A program made the translations under genes and the position numbers. A DNA stretch of 21,492 nucleotides from a virus. The notes below the pieces were generated by a model. That model did not search any database. It had not been told where the DNA came from and was given only the letters and a program-made list of their open reading frames with translations. The DNA is taken from positions 2,377 to 23,868 of the IMG/VR virus record IMGVR_UViG_3300014827_000021; one strand, given 5' to 3'. Shown one piece after another: positions 13,001-21,240 of this stretch. The first letter of the stretch is position 1. Every line of letters begins with the position of its first letter.

Positions 13001-13345
13001 ATGTCAAAAATAAGCGAGTACCAAAAAGAATTGGCAAAGTTGACCGAGATTTTCGCGGAAGTCGAACCATCTCGCGCTAAGTTAGTCGAGGGCCTGATCC
13101 AGGACGCGGCCTTTCTAAAAGCTGAAAACTTCATCCTCAAACAACAGATTGCAGAGACCGGCATGGTCAAGATCCACCCTCAACATCCGGACATTCAGAA
13201 GCCAATATTAACAGCAGCGCAGTACCTGAAGAACATAAATAGCTATGCCGTGGTCATCAAAACGCTTAACGGTGTCCTAATGAAAAACACAGTTGAGGGC
13301 GATGATGAGTTTGACGAGTTTGTGCGGGAGGCGAAAGATAAATAA
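13001..13345 (+). CDS. terS: Terminase small subunit, P27-like
   Basis: A 114-residue protein that would recognise phage DNA and stimulate TerL. The N-terminal half is helical (KELAKLTEIFAEVEPSRAKL). The diagnostic part is MVKIHPQHPDIQKPILTAAQ then YLKNINSYAVVIKTLNGVLM, resembling the region of P27-type small terminases in which a short Pro-rich stretch precedes helices. The tail is acidic. Start ATG 13001 follows GGGAGG with 11-base spacing. It lies after the HNH gene and two small genes ahead of TerL. I am confident of the packaging context, less of the exact family. Confidence 0.65.
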   Translation: MSKISEYQKELAKLTEIFAEVEPSRAKLVEGLIQDAAFLKAENFILKQQIAETGMVKIHPQHPDIQKPILTAAQYLKNINSYAVVIKTLNGVLMKNTVEGDDEFDEFVREAKDK

Positions 13346-13632
13346 TGTGGGATTTACTTAACAAACCAGGTAGATTTAGTATATCAAGACAACTGATGCG
13401 CGAAGAACAAAAGGAAAATATCTTAAAGGTATTTTCAAACATGGTTGTAGTTAGGGCAGAATATATGTTTGTGCGTGATGAGATCGAATATGAAGCGATG
13501 TCTCCTTTATTCAGAACGGTGAAATCAGGAGAAATTCTACCCACGTATAAGATCATTGTCAATGAAATACACGATGGAGACGGTGAGATTATTGATATAA
13601 TAATCGAGGCAAAAGAGATAAAGGGTAGTTAA
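13345..13632 (+). CDS. Hypothetical protein in the terminase cluster
   Basis: A 95-residue protein whose ATG overlaps the previous stop (TAATG), indicating translational coupling. Sequence such as MWDLLNKPGRFSISRQLMRE and AEYMFVRDEIEYEAMSPLF, with IVNEIHDGDGEIIDIIIEAK at the end, suggests a mixed alpha/beta protein. I do not recognise a family; its position between small and large terminase suggests a packaging accessory role. Confidence 0.7.
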   Translation: MWDLLNKPGRFSISRQLMREEQKENILKVFSNMVVVRAEYMFVRDEIEYEAMSPLFRTVKSGEILPTYKIIVNEIHDGDGEIIDIIIEAKEIKGS

Positions 13633-13665
13633 TACCTAATCTTGGCAATGAAAGGAAGATGTAAA

Positions 13666-13950
13666 ATGTTAATTCAAAGATTAAGGTGTTTTAATTGTTT
13701 TCACGAGTTTGAAACGTCAGGACCGGACGTAGAGTGTGGTATCTGTGGCAGTTCGGCCACTATAATTAGCCAAAGAGAAGAATTAGAAGTTAATAGCGAA
13801 CCGCCCATTATGGCATTGGTAGATGAAACAAAGCAGACTCAAGAACAAAGCACGAACACATCAGGAGTGGAAAGTCAGGGCGCATCGCCTGACGCTGTCA
13901 ACGAGCAAAGCGTGAATATTTCAGGAGCCGAAAACCAAAACAAGGAATGA
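13666..13950 (+). CDS. Zinc-ribbon protein with repetitive Ser/Gln/Asn tail
   Basis: I start at ATG 13666, seven bases after AAAGGAAGA; upstream in-frame TTG 13642 and ATG 13648 lack a site. The 94-residue product has a zinc ribbon at residues 8-26 (CFNCFHEFETSGPDVECGIC) and then a low-complexity acidic tail with a 12-residue repeat: EQSTNTSGVESQ and EQSVNISGAENQ. The tail is probably disordered. It ends 9 bases before the large terminase gene. Function unknown. Confidence 0.7.
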   Translation: MLIQRLRCFNCFHEFETSGPDVECGICGSSATIISQREELEVNSEPPIMALVDETKQTQEQSTNTSGVESQGASPDAVNEQSVNISGAENQNKE

Positions 13951-13959
13951 TGATTTTAG

Positions 13960-15675
13960 ATGCTTACGGAGAACAAGGCTGAGCATTCCTACCTTCTCGA
14001 ATACTACAACAAAATAAAATCTGGCGAGATCATCGCAGGGCAGGAACTTATTCTTCAGCTAGAAAACCTAGTCGAAGACATGAGCAATCCTGCCTATATT
14101 TATGACACAAAAGACGCTGAATTCCGGATAAAGTTTATTGAGCGATTTTGCAAGCACACTAAGTCACCATTCTATGGAAAATCATTTGAGCTTGAGCTAT
14201 GGGAGAAGACTTTCATCGAGGCCTTCTATTCCTTCAAGTGGAGCGACGCTGGGTACCTTGAATACTACGAAGAGGATCCGTCAACACACGGCTTAAGAAG
14301 ATTCAAGAAGGCAATACTGTTGATCACACGGAAAAACGGCAAGAGCACAGTTTGCGCAGCTCTAACCCTAACCGAGTTGATGTGCGGAACCGGCGGGAAT
14401 GACATTGTATGCTCATCGAATGATGATGCCCAGGCCTCTATCATCTTTGAAGAAGTAAATTCCATGCGCGAGCAATTCGACCCAACAGACAAGCGCACGC
14501 ACAAGAACCTAAAAGGGATATTCAACCTAAAGAACAAGAGTAAGGTTTTCAAGATATCAGACAGGACCCGCAATAAAGAAGGACGTAATATTGACGGAGC
14601 AGTCCTGGACGAATCCAACGAAATGAAAACTAACGTGATTGCAAAGTCCATCGAGCAATCGCAATCAACTAAGGATGAGCCATGGTTCATCAATATTACG
14701 ACTGAGGGATTTGTTAACGACGGGTACCTGGACAGCGAATTAAAGTACGCTCGCCAAGTCTTGAACAAAGAGATTGAAGATGCTACCCTGTTAGTTTGGC
14801 TTTATACTCAGGACAACGAAAATGAAATCTGGCAGGACAATACAAGTTGGAGTAAATCAAATCCGAGCTTGGGAACGATTAAGAAAAAGAAGTACATCAA
14901 GGATCAGATTCGAAAGGCACAGCACGATAAAGCCGAGCGGATTTTTATGTTGGCCAAAGACTTTAACATAAAATCCAATAACGCTGCCGCCTGGCTGATG
15001 GCTGAAGACATAAATAGCGAAGAAACATTTAACATTGAAGAGTTTAGGAACTGCTTTGCGATCGGAGCTACTGACCTTTCTAAAACCGGGGAGCTTGCAA
15101 GCGCTAGAATCCTACTGATGAAGCCAGGGAGCGATAAGAAATACTTTTATCAGAAATATTTCATACCAGAATCTAAACTCGAAGACCTTTCGAGCGATGA
15201 CCTAGCAAAGTTCAAGGAATGGATAGGTCAAGAACATATTATTCTTTCACCCGGAAATGAAAATGACTTTCGCCTCGTTACAGCCTGGTACGTAAGATTA
15301 TATAAGGACTATGGAATTAGAGTATTCATCACCGGCTATGACAAATGGTCTGCCGTTTATTGGTCTAAGGAAATGGAGGAGTATGGATTCGATTGTAAGC
15401 GAGTGGCACAGGAATTTGGAAGCATGTCAGAGCCGATGAAACTTGTAGAAAAAGATCTTCGCAGTGGCCTCATAAACTACGGGTGTAACCCCATTGACAA
15501 GTGGTGCCTTGAAAACACATCGATGGCCATAAACAATAAACTTGAGATAATGCCCACTAAGATCCAGGGTAAGGAAGATAAGAAGATTGACGGAGCAGCG
15601 ACGATGATAATCGCGTATAGGATTTACATTGACAACAGAACAGAGTTTCTAGAACTTGTAAAGAGGACTACGTGA
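13960..15675 (+). CDS. terL: Terminase large subunit
   Basis: TerL is the ATP-driven motor and nuclease that packages DNA into the prohead. The 571-residue length is typical of the Terminase_1/HK97-type family. The ATPase has Walker A ITRKNGKST (122-130), the usual R-K-N-G-K-S form, a C-motif region, and Walker B AVLDE (D217-E218). The RNase-H-like nuclease supplies three acidic residues: D372 (GATDLSKTG), D461 (TGYDKW) and D544 (KIDGAA). All elements are present and in order, so the enzyme should be active. ATG 13960 has a modest, distant site (AAGGA, 13941-13945). The next gene overlaps or follows at once, and portal lies one gene downstream. Confidence 0.96.
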   Translation: MLTENKAEHSYLLEYYNKIKSGEIIAGQELILQLENLVEDMSNPAYIYDTKDAEFRIKFIERFCKHTKSPFYGKSFELELWEKTFIEAFYSFKWSDAGYLEYYEEDPSTHGLRRFKKAILLITRKNGKSTVCAALTLTELMCGTGGNDIVCSSNDDAQASIIFEEVNSMREQFDPTDKRTHKNLKGIFNLKNKSKVFKISDRTRNKEGRNIDGAVLDESNEMKTNVIAKSIEQSQSTKDEPWFINITTEGFVNDGYLDSELKYARQVLNKEIEDATLLVWLYTQDNENEIWQDNTSWSKSNPSLGTIKKKKYIKDQIRKAQHDKAERIFMLAKDFNIKSNNAAAWLMAEDINSEETFNIEEFRNCFAIGATDLSKTGELASARILLMKPGSDKKYFYQKYFIPESKLEDLSSDDLAKFKEWIGQEHIILSPGNENDFRLVTAWYVRLYKDYGIRVFITGYDKWSAVYWSKEMEEYGFDCKRVAQEFGSMSEPMKLVEKDLRSGLINYGCNPIDKWCLENTSMAINNKLEIMPTKIQGKEDKKIDGAATMIIAYRIYIDNRTEFLELVKRTT

Positions 15676-15701
15676 TTATTGAAAATAAAGGAGGTGATGC
15701 C

Positions 15702-15875
15702 TTGAAGCGATTAACTAAATACATTGATGATCTACTGTTTGTATTGGGAGTAGTCTTCCTGGCTCTCGGTGGGTTTTTGGTTTACGTTCCAGTTGGATTC
15801 TTCATCTTAGGTGTATGCTGCATGGCATATGCCTTTATTTATGCTAAATCGGCAGTGAGACGAGGTGGTGGATAA
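15702..15875 (+). CDS. Small two-helix membrane protein between terL and portal
   Basis: The binding site AAAGGAGGTGA (15687-15697) is near-perfect and points to TTG 15702, giving 57 residues rather than a longer version from 15672. Two hydrophobic segments (LLFVLGVVFLALGGFLVYV and GFFILGVCCMAYAFIYA) suggest a membrane hairpin; the ends are basic. Small membrane proteins are seen at this position between terL and portal in many phages of Gram-positives; role unknown. It overlaps portal by TAATG. Confidence 0.75.
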   Translation: MKRLTKYIDDLLFVLGVVFLALGGFLVYVPVGFFILGVCCMAYAFIYAKSAVRRGGG

Positions 15876-17146
15876 TGCTCATTCAGAGCCTATTTAATAA
15901 TAACGTTAAATCAAGCAGTATGCAGACGGCGAAGTTTCTCGACGGCTATGCTCCAATCTTCACTCAGTTTGGTCGCAGTATTTACGCTTCAGATGTCGTC
16001 CAAATGTGCATTGACTGTATAGCGACTGAGTGTAGTAAGCTGACACCTCATCATGTCGTAGTTGATGACAATGGATTACCTATGCCACTGAAAGGCGATA
16101 ATTTCAACCGACTGTTTAAGTTTTCACCGAATGGTCTAATGTCGACCAGAGACTTCTTAGAGCGAGTAATTTGGTTACTTTACTTAAATTATAACGCGTT
16201 TATTTATCCAGTTTATAAACTAGTCGCAGACACAAAAGGAGGTACGAGTAGGCAATACACCGCATTCTACCCATTGAACCCAATACAGGTGGAATTCTTG
16301 CAAGACGAGTCAGATACAATGTTTATTCGTTTCTATTTTTTCAACGGAAATAATTATACATTGCCCTATGCAGATATAATCCATTTGCGTAAAAAATACA
16401 GCATTAATGACGTTATGGGCGGGGGCATAAGCGGTCGTCCAGATAATGCGGCACTCTTGAATGTGCTCAGCACCAACGACGTTGTACTCCAAGGTATTGG
16501 TAAAGCGATTAAGACTACCCTTGGGGTGCGTGGTATTCTAAAAATCAATACTATGCTTGATGATGACAAGAAGAAGGCAGAGCGGGCAAGATTTGAGCAG
16601 GCCATTGAAGAGGGAACGACCGGGATTTTACCCATCGACATGAAAGGTGAATACATTCCGTTAACTATTGATCCCAAACTTATTGATTCAACGACTATGG
16701 AGTTTCTGGAAAATAAAGTGCTTCGCTGGTTCGGAGTATCGCTCCCAATCCTGAATGGAGAATACACCGATGAACAATACCAGGCTTTTTACAACAAGAC
16801 AATTGAGCCTATTTCCATTGGTATGGGACAGGCTTTTTCTAGCACGATATTTTCACAACGCGAACAGGATATTGGGCATGAGATTAAGTTTTATCAGCAG
16901 AATCTTGAACTCATGGATACTAAAAATAAGATGGCCTTTGTTACGGCGCTTGGAGATAGGGGTATCTTAACTGACAATCAAATTTTGGCATTGTTCGGCA
17001 TGGCACCGTTTGATGGTGGAAACGTAAGGCATGTGAGTCTGAACTATATCAATGCATCCCTTGCTGACCAATATCAGTTGTCCAAAGCTGGCATAGGCAA
17101 GGACCCTGGAACAAACGTAAATGGAACGGGAGGAATAAATAAATGA
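15875..17146 (+). CDS. HK97-type portal protein
   Basis: The portal ring forms the DNA entry vertex of the head and the attachment site for terminase and tail. The 423 residues match the Phage_portal family length. Landmarks: DVVQMCIDCIATECSKLTPH near the start, LYLNYNAFIYPV, FYPLNPIQVE, YADIIHLRKKYSINDVMGGG, NEVLRWFGVSLPILNGEY-like sequence (KVLRWFGVSLPILNGEYTDE), TIEPISIGMGQAFSS, and GILTDNQILALFGMAPFDGG. The order TerL-portal-protease-capsid is standard for HK97-type heads. It starts with TAATG coupling and ends with ATGA overlapping the protease start. No sign of disruption. Confidence 0.95.
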   Translation: MLIQSLFNNNVKSSSMQTAKFLDGYAPIFTQFGRSIYASDVVQMCIDCIATECSKLTPHHVVVDDNGLPMPLKGDNFNRLFKFSPNGLMSTRDFLERVIWLLYLNYNAFIYPVYKLVADTKGGTSRQYTAFYPLNPIQVEFLQDESDTMFIRFYFFNGNNYTLPYADIIHLRKKYSINDVMGGGISGRPDNAALLNVLSTNDVVLQGIGKAIKTTLGVRGILKINTMLDDDKKKAERARFEQAIEEGTTGILPIDMKGEYIPLTIDPKLIDSTTMEFLENKVLRWFGVSLPILNGEYTDEQYQAFYNKTIEPISIGMGQAFSSTIFSQREQDIGHEIKFYQQNLELMDTKNKMAFVTALGDRGILTDNQILALFGMAPFDGGNVRHVSLNYINASLADQYQLSKAGIGKDPGTNVNGTGGINK

Positions 17147-17818
17147 GTAAGAAAAATAAGCTTCCCACTAAAGGAATAGGTGAGAAAGGCGTTTGCGATG
17201 CCTGACCTTCAAGCTAGTGAAGAAGGGAATGTTATACAAGGACACGCTGCCGTATTTGGGCAAACAACCAATATGTAGGGATGCTGGAATGAGACTATAG
17301 CACGAGGGGCTTTGGATAAAACAGATTTTACCGATGTGCTTTTCAGTATTAATCACGACCTATCAGAAATACCGCTTGCTAGAAGCAGAAACAATAATGC
17401 AAACTCAACGTTACAGCTTCAAGTTGATGATCAAGGACTTAATACTAGGGCGGTTCTTGACATTGAGAGTAATGGTGATGCTAAGGCGTTATATGGATCT
17501 GTAAAACGTGGCGATATGAACGGAATGTCTTTTATTTTCTCCGTTCGTGACGATGAATGGACAGGTCTAGACACAGACATGCCATCTCGTACTATCACTG
17601 ATATTGCAAAGGTCTTTGAAGTATCTGCCGTATCGTTCCCGGCTTATGCCGGAACTGATATATCTGCTCGTGACGCATCGGCACTGGAGAGCGCCGTAAA
17701 GGTATTGGAGAATGCCCGCGCCAAAGAACTGGATAGTTCAAGCGAACAGCGAAACCAAGAATTATCCCGAGAGTTAGAACTCTCCAAACTAAAGAACCAA
17801 AATAAGATGAAGGGCTAA
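17143..17818 (+). pseudogene. HK97 prohead protease, interrupted by frameshift and in-frame TAG
   Basis: Prohead protease (S78 family) cleaves the capsid delta domain during maturation. Translation should start at ATG 17143 (ATGA overlap with portal, site GGGAGG) and gives MSKKNKLPTKGIGEK, then runs off frame to TGA at 17203-17205. The following frame, joined near 17185-17190, reads AFAMPDLQASEEGNVIQGHA, AVFGQTTNM, then TAG (17276-17278), GCWNETIARGAL, DVLFSINHDLSEIPLAR and GDMNGMSFIFSVRDDEW. The His of NHD and Ser of MSF match the family's catalytic pair. A GTG at 17180 is a possible start for the second frame but would not solve the TAG. Intact product about 224 residues. As read, the gene could not make a full protease. 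Confidence 0.82.
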
Positions 17819-17829
17819 GGTGAATTTAC

Positions 17830-19146
17830 ATGAAAGATAAACTATTAAAATTATTGGCTGCAAAAGAGGCACGAAAAGTTGAGTTGAATACAAGAAGTAA
17901 TGCCTCGACTGATTTAGTAGAGGTTCGGTCCATTGGTCAAGAAATTGACGCTATCAATATTGAAATCGCTGAATTCCGCAGTATGATTGCGGGCATTCCA
18001 GATGAAACACCGCCTGCGGTACCGGGAGTAACGGCAACAGTACCTATCCCCGAACAGAGACAAGTAGCTATCCCACAAGGACAACTTAATGTGCTCGGTA
18101 CCTATGGAGTTGCGGCTGTCCCTGGACCAGTTGCGAGATCCGAAGAGAGAAGCCTTGATGATATCATCAAGTTACCCAAAGAAGAAATGCGCGGTGAGTT
18201 ATTCGGAATGGCTGAATACCGTTCGGGATATCTAAAGTCTTTACAAGGCAAACAACTCACAGAAGTTGAGCAGCGGGCCATTACTACAGCAGCGGGGAGT
18301 GGTGGAGCGGCTGTTCCGACTACGACCTATGACATGATCATCAAGAAACTTCAGCAGGTAAGTGTTTTGTTCCCATTGATCTCAGTAACCTATATCCCAG
18401 GGAACGTTACACTCCCAGTCGCCAATGCTAAAACTGCGGCCTTATGGTCCGACGAAGTGTTTGAGTCTAATGGATCTACCGGAGACGATACTGTCGCAGG
18501 TGTAAGCCTATCTGGCTTTACCCTCGCAAAATATGCGAAAGTTTCCGCGGCCGCAATGGCCATGACTATTTCAGCCTTCGAGACATATCTTGTTGGACAA
18601 ATCAGTGATCAACTTGCTATCGCGATTGAAAATGCTATTTTGAATGGACTAGGACCAACACCCGGGGGAGCACTCAAGCCTCAACCTACAGGCATTATGC
18701 TTGGAGTTACCTGGGGTGTTGACAACTCTGTGACTTGGCCCTTGGCTGATCCACTTGGATATGATGACTTAGTCGATGCCCGAGCCCTGCTCAAAACACC
18801 ATATCGCCCTTTTGCAAAATGGGTCATGAACAGCAATATGGAAGCTGCGTTATTTAAAGTTAAGGATCTGCAAGGACGACCAATATTCACGCAGTCTCCC
18901 CAAAATGGATTTGAGCCTCGCATCTTGAACCATCCATATATTGTGGACGACTATATGCCTGATAATACCGTTATGTTCGCAGCCCTCAACTATTACTACA
19001 TGAATTTCTCGTAGAATCCTGTAATTGAGGCATCCAAAGAGGCTGGCTTCACTTCGGCCTCTACCATATTCAGAGGAATCCTGATTGCTGATGGTAAACC
19101 AGCGCTTTCAGAGACCTTCGTTAAGCTCACAAAAGCTTTAGTGTAA
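17830..19146 (+). CDS. HK97-fold major capsid protein, with in-frame TAG at codon 395
   Basis: This would form the icosahedral shell. The N-terminus (residues 1-55, KLLKLLAAKEARKVELNTRS) is the coiled-coil delta/scaffold domain, then a Pro/Val-rich linker and the HK97 fold (RAITTAAGSGGAAVPTTTYD, YIPGNVTLPVANAKTAALW, AIENAILNGLGPTPGG, KWVMNSNMEAALFKVKD, ALNYYYMNFS). The frame meets TAG at 19012-19014 and then continues in perfect register for 43 codons (NPVIEASKEAGFTSASTIFR, then GILIADGKPALSETFVKLTK) to TAA at 19144-19146. That segment is the typical C-terminal strand of this family, so the 394-residue product is truncated. Site AAGGTGA precedes ATG 17830. Confidence 0.92.
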
Positions 19147-19162
19147 TAGTTATCAGGATTAA

Positions 19163-19197
19163 AGAGATAAGGCGTCGTCAGTCGACGCCTTATCTCT
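19163..19197. other. Perfect 15-bp stem-loop after the capsid gene
   Basis: AGAGATAAGGCGTCG (19163-19177) and its exact complement (19183-19197) flank the loop TCAGT. No T-tract follows on either strand (GAAAAAGG on +), so it is a poor terminator; an RNA-stability or processing hairpin between the abundant capsid mRNA and the connector genes is more likely. Confidence 0.75.
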
Positions 19198-19217
19198 GAA
19201 AAAGGAAGCTGGTAGAA

Positions 19218-19484
19218 GTGACTGATTTAGAGCTTTTGAATGAATGCAAAAAAGGTCTAGGTATTCCGAGCGTGAGTATGGGATTTGACGGAGTATTGAC
19301 GCAAAAATTGCTGGCAGTGAAATCATTTATGAAACGGGCCGGAGCATCTGACGCAATAATGGCAGACGACCTAGCCGTTGGGGTAATTGTCATGGGTGTT
19401 ACCGATCTGTGGAGCGTAGGAGGCGGAGAAATTAAGTTTTCATCCGCCTTTATTACTTTGCTTAGCCAGCTTGCGATGGGTTAG
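19218..19484 (+). CDS. Head-tail connector (HK97 gp6-like)
   Basis: GTG 19218 with AAAGGAAG (19201-19208) gives 88 residues. The start LELLNECKKGLGI, FDGVLTQKLLAVKSFMKRAG, VGVIVMGVTDLWSVGGGEIK and FSSAFITLLSQLA match the gp6-like connector family, which forms a ring below the portal (also described as DNA packaging protein). Correct position directly after the capsid. Stop is TAG. Confidence 0.85.
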   Translation: MTDLELLNECKKGLGIPSVSMGFDGVLTQKLLAVKSFMKRAGASDAIMADDLAVGVIVMGVTDLWSVGGGEIKFSSAFITLLSQLAMG

Positions 19485-19507
19485 ACAAACATTAATGGGG
19501 TGACGTG

Positions 19508-19852
19508 TTGCTGAAATTCGGTGTTCTTTCTACCCTGATTCGTATCAAAAAGAAAACCGTCGCAATAAATGATAACGCAATCGAAATTGAAGCGTGGGAA
19601 GATGTCATTGACGAAGACATCTCATGCGAATGGAAGAACAAAACGGGCAGGGACAAAGCTTATTTCTTAGCAAACAAAGTTGATGTGCTAGACCCCGCAA
19701 GTTTGAAGCTGTGGCATATCCCTGGCGTGGATACAACTTGCAAGGTTATCAGACTAGAGGACAATGCCGAGTTTAAAATTTACGGAGTCGATGATGTAGA
19801 AGAAAGACATCAGCAAATGGTGATCGAAGTTATGCGCTATTTAGAGGGGTAG
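19508..19852 (+). CDS. Head-tail joining/head closure protein
   Basis: Start is TTG 19508 or GTG 19505; GGGGTGA (19497-19503) fits TTG better but neither is ideal. The 114-residue beta-rich product (IKKKTVAINDNAIEIEAWED, KAYFLANKVDVLDPASLKLW and DAEFKIYGVDDVEERHQQ-like sequence) resembles the SPP1 gp16/head closure family that seals the connector after packaging. Its place between gp6-like and gp10-like genes agrees. Confidence 0.75.
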   Translation: MLKFGVLSTLIRIKKKTVAINDNAIEIEAWEDVIDEDISCEWKNKTGRDKAYFLANKVDVLDPASLKLWHIPGVDTTCKVIRLEDNAEFKIYGVDDVEERHQQMVIEVMRYLEG

Positions 19853-19860
19853 GTGTCACA

Positions 19861-20256
19861 ATGTCCAACGGCTCAGAGCTAACCCTTAGCGGGGTAGATG
19901 ATCTTATCGCCATGTTGAATGCAATGAACGCCAACACGAATAAGCTCGTCAATGCTGCACTAAAAGCGGCTGCAGTTCCTGTACTCGAAGATGCTAAAGC
20001 AACCTCGGCCTTTGCTGACCGATCCGGGAAACTAAGGAGAATGCTGTCAACGAGCGGAGTTAGAACAAAAGATGGCGTGAAGTATATTCTTATTGGTGTT
20101 GATAAGGGCGACATTAGCGAGATTTTCTATGCTAAATTCATTGAGTTTGGAACTTCCCGTATGTCCGCCAAGCCTTTTCTTGATCCAGCTTATCAGAATA
20201 ATAAATATACAGTGTTGAGGATCCTAAAAGAGAAGCTAAAGGAGGGGCTAAGATGA
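19861..20256 (+). CDS. HK97 gp10-like tail completion/joining protein
   Basis: A 131-residue protein with a good site (AGGTG) before ATG 19861. The family signature is AALKAAAVPVLEDAKATSAF, the basic segment RSGKLRRMLSTSGV, and YAKFIEFGTSRMSAKPFLDP near the C-terminus, which is diagnostic of HK97 gp10. It links tail to head. Its stop overlaps the next gene (ATGA). Confidence 0.92.
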   Translation: MSNGSELTLSGVDDLIAMLNAMNANTNKLVNAALKAAAVPVLEDAKATSAFADRSGKLRRMLSTSGVRTKDGVKYILIGVDKGDISEIFYAKFIEFGTSRMSAKPFLDPAYQNNKYTVLRILKEKLKEGLR

Positions 20257-20579
20257 TCAACCAACTAATCAAAAATACATTAGCCCCTCTAGGAATTCCA
20301 GTGACCAATCTAAAATACTCTGGCTCGGCAACGACCTATATCACCTTTTTCTCCTACAACGAGCACGGTGAAGAGTGGGCAGAGGACAAAGAAATTGCAA
20401 CAGGATTTTATATACAAGTTGATGTGTGGTCGAAAGGTGATTGCACAGACATCGCCGCCCAGGCTAAAACGCTTCTCGAAAATGCAGGATTTCGGAGGAC
20501 CTACGCTACGGAAATGTACGAGAACGACACGCTAACATTTCACAAAGTCTTAAAGGTAACTTATGTTGTAAATACTTAA
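20253..20579 (+). CDS. Tail terminator/minor capsid-tail completion protein (gp11/DUF3168-like)
   Basis: A 108-residue protein beginning at ATG 20253 behind AAAGGAGGGG. The N-terminal helix (LIKNTLAPLGIPVTNLKYSG), the strand pattern TTYITFFSYN, and VDVWSKGDCTDIAAQAKTLL followed by LTFHKVLKVTYV match the fold that caps the tail tube in siphophages. Position between gp10-like and major tail genes supports it. Confidence 0.8.
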   Translation: MINQLIKNTLAPLGIPVTNLKYSGSATTYITFFSYNEHGEEWAEDKEIATGFYIQVDVWSKGDCTDIAAQAKTLLENAGFRRTYATEMYENDTLTFHKVLKVTYVVNT

Positions 20580-20609
20580 GGCGGATTAACCTAAAAGGGG
20601 GAAACAACG

Positions 20610-21185
20610 ATGGCATTAACAGGAGTAAAAAAACTATACTGGGCCAAAAACCTAACTGACTTACCAGAAGGAGCAACATTTGAGACACCCGTTTACCTTC
20701 CAGGAGTCAAGGAAATTGATTATGACCCGAAATATAACACAGATAAGCTATATGCCGAAGATCAATTGTGGAGCCAAGCAACCACATTTTCCGAGGCAAC
20801 CGTCAAGATTATAGCGGCAGACTTAACTAGTGCATTGCAGGCTGAAATACTTGGCGCAAACCTAGCGACAGAAGGCGGCGTATATTCCACTATTCAAGAC
20901 ATCGCACCATTTGGGGCACTACTTTATAAGGCACCAAAGGACAACGGAGCGGTTAGGTACGGCGTATTATTTAATGGAAAATTCACGCCACCAAAGGAAA
21001 CTATGAAAACCAAAGAAGATAAAACGACCTTTCAAGCACCGGAAATAGACGGATTATTCCAAGCATTGAAGGCAAATGGCATGACAGAATATCATGTTGA
21101 CTCTGACGATACGGATTGCCCAGTTGACATTGACACTACTTGGTTCACGGCGGTTGTAATTCCTACGAAAAAGGTTGGAGTATAA
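20610..21185 (+). CDS. Major tail protein, phi13 family
   Basis: This protein (191 residues) polymerises into the tail tube. MALTGVKKLYWAKNLTD, the YLPGVKEIDYDPKYNTDKLY segment with AEDQLW, and YKAPKDNGAVRYGVLFNGKF with GLFQALKANG are all typical of phi13-type tail tube proteins in Gram-positive phages. It starts at ATG 20610 (site AAAGGGGG) and is followed by a terminator-like hairpin and then the tail assembly gene. Confidence 0.92.
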   Translation: MALTGVKKLYWAKNLTDLPEGATFETPVYLPGVKEIDYDPKYNTDKLYAEDQLWSQATTFSEATVKIIAADLTSALQAEILGANLATEGGVYSTIQDIAPFGALLYKAPKDNGAVRYGVLFNGKFTPPKETMKTKEDKTTFQAPEIDGLFQALKANGMTEYHVDSDDTDCPVDIDTTWFTAVVIPTKKVGV

Positions 21186-21213
21186 GGGCGGTCAATCCGT
21201 CCTTTCCCTTTTT
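21184..21213 (+). terminator. Weak intrinsic terminator after the major tail gene
   Basis: AAGGGCGG (21184-21191) pairs with CCGTCCTT (21197-21204), one G-U, loop TCAAT, followed by TCCCTTTTT. It overlaps the TAA of the tail gene. A partial terminator here would lower expression of downstream tail genes relative to the abundant tube protein. Confidence 0.55.
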
Positions 21214-21240
21214 AAAATCGAATAATTAGGAGGACTTATT

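Noticed and set aside
14265-14768. 167-codon reading frame on the minus strand
   Set aside because: It is antisense to the ATPase domain of TerL, has no binding site or family resemblance, and mirrors the codon pattern of the real gene.
17143-17205. Programmed ribosomal frameshift to make the prohead protease
   Set aside because: The shift region (GAGAAAGGCG) has no recognised slippery heptamer and the TAG at 17276 would still block the product.
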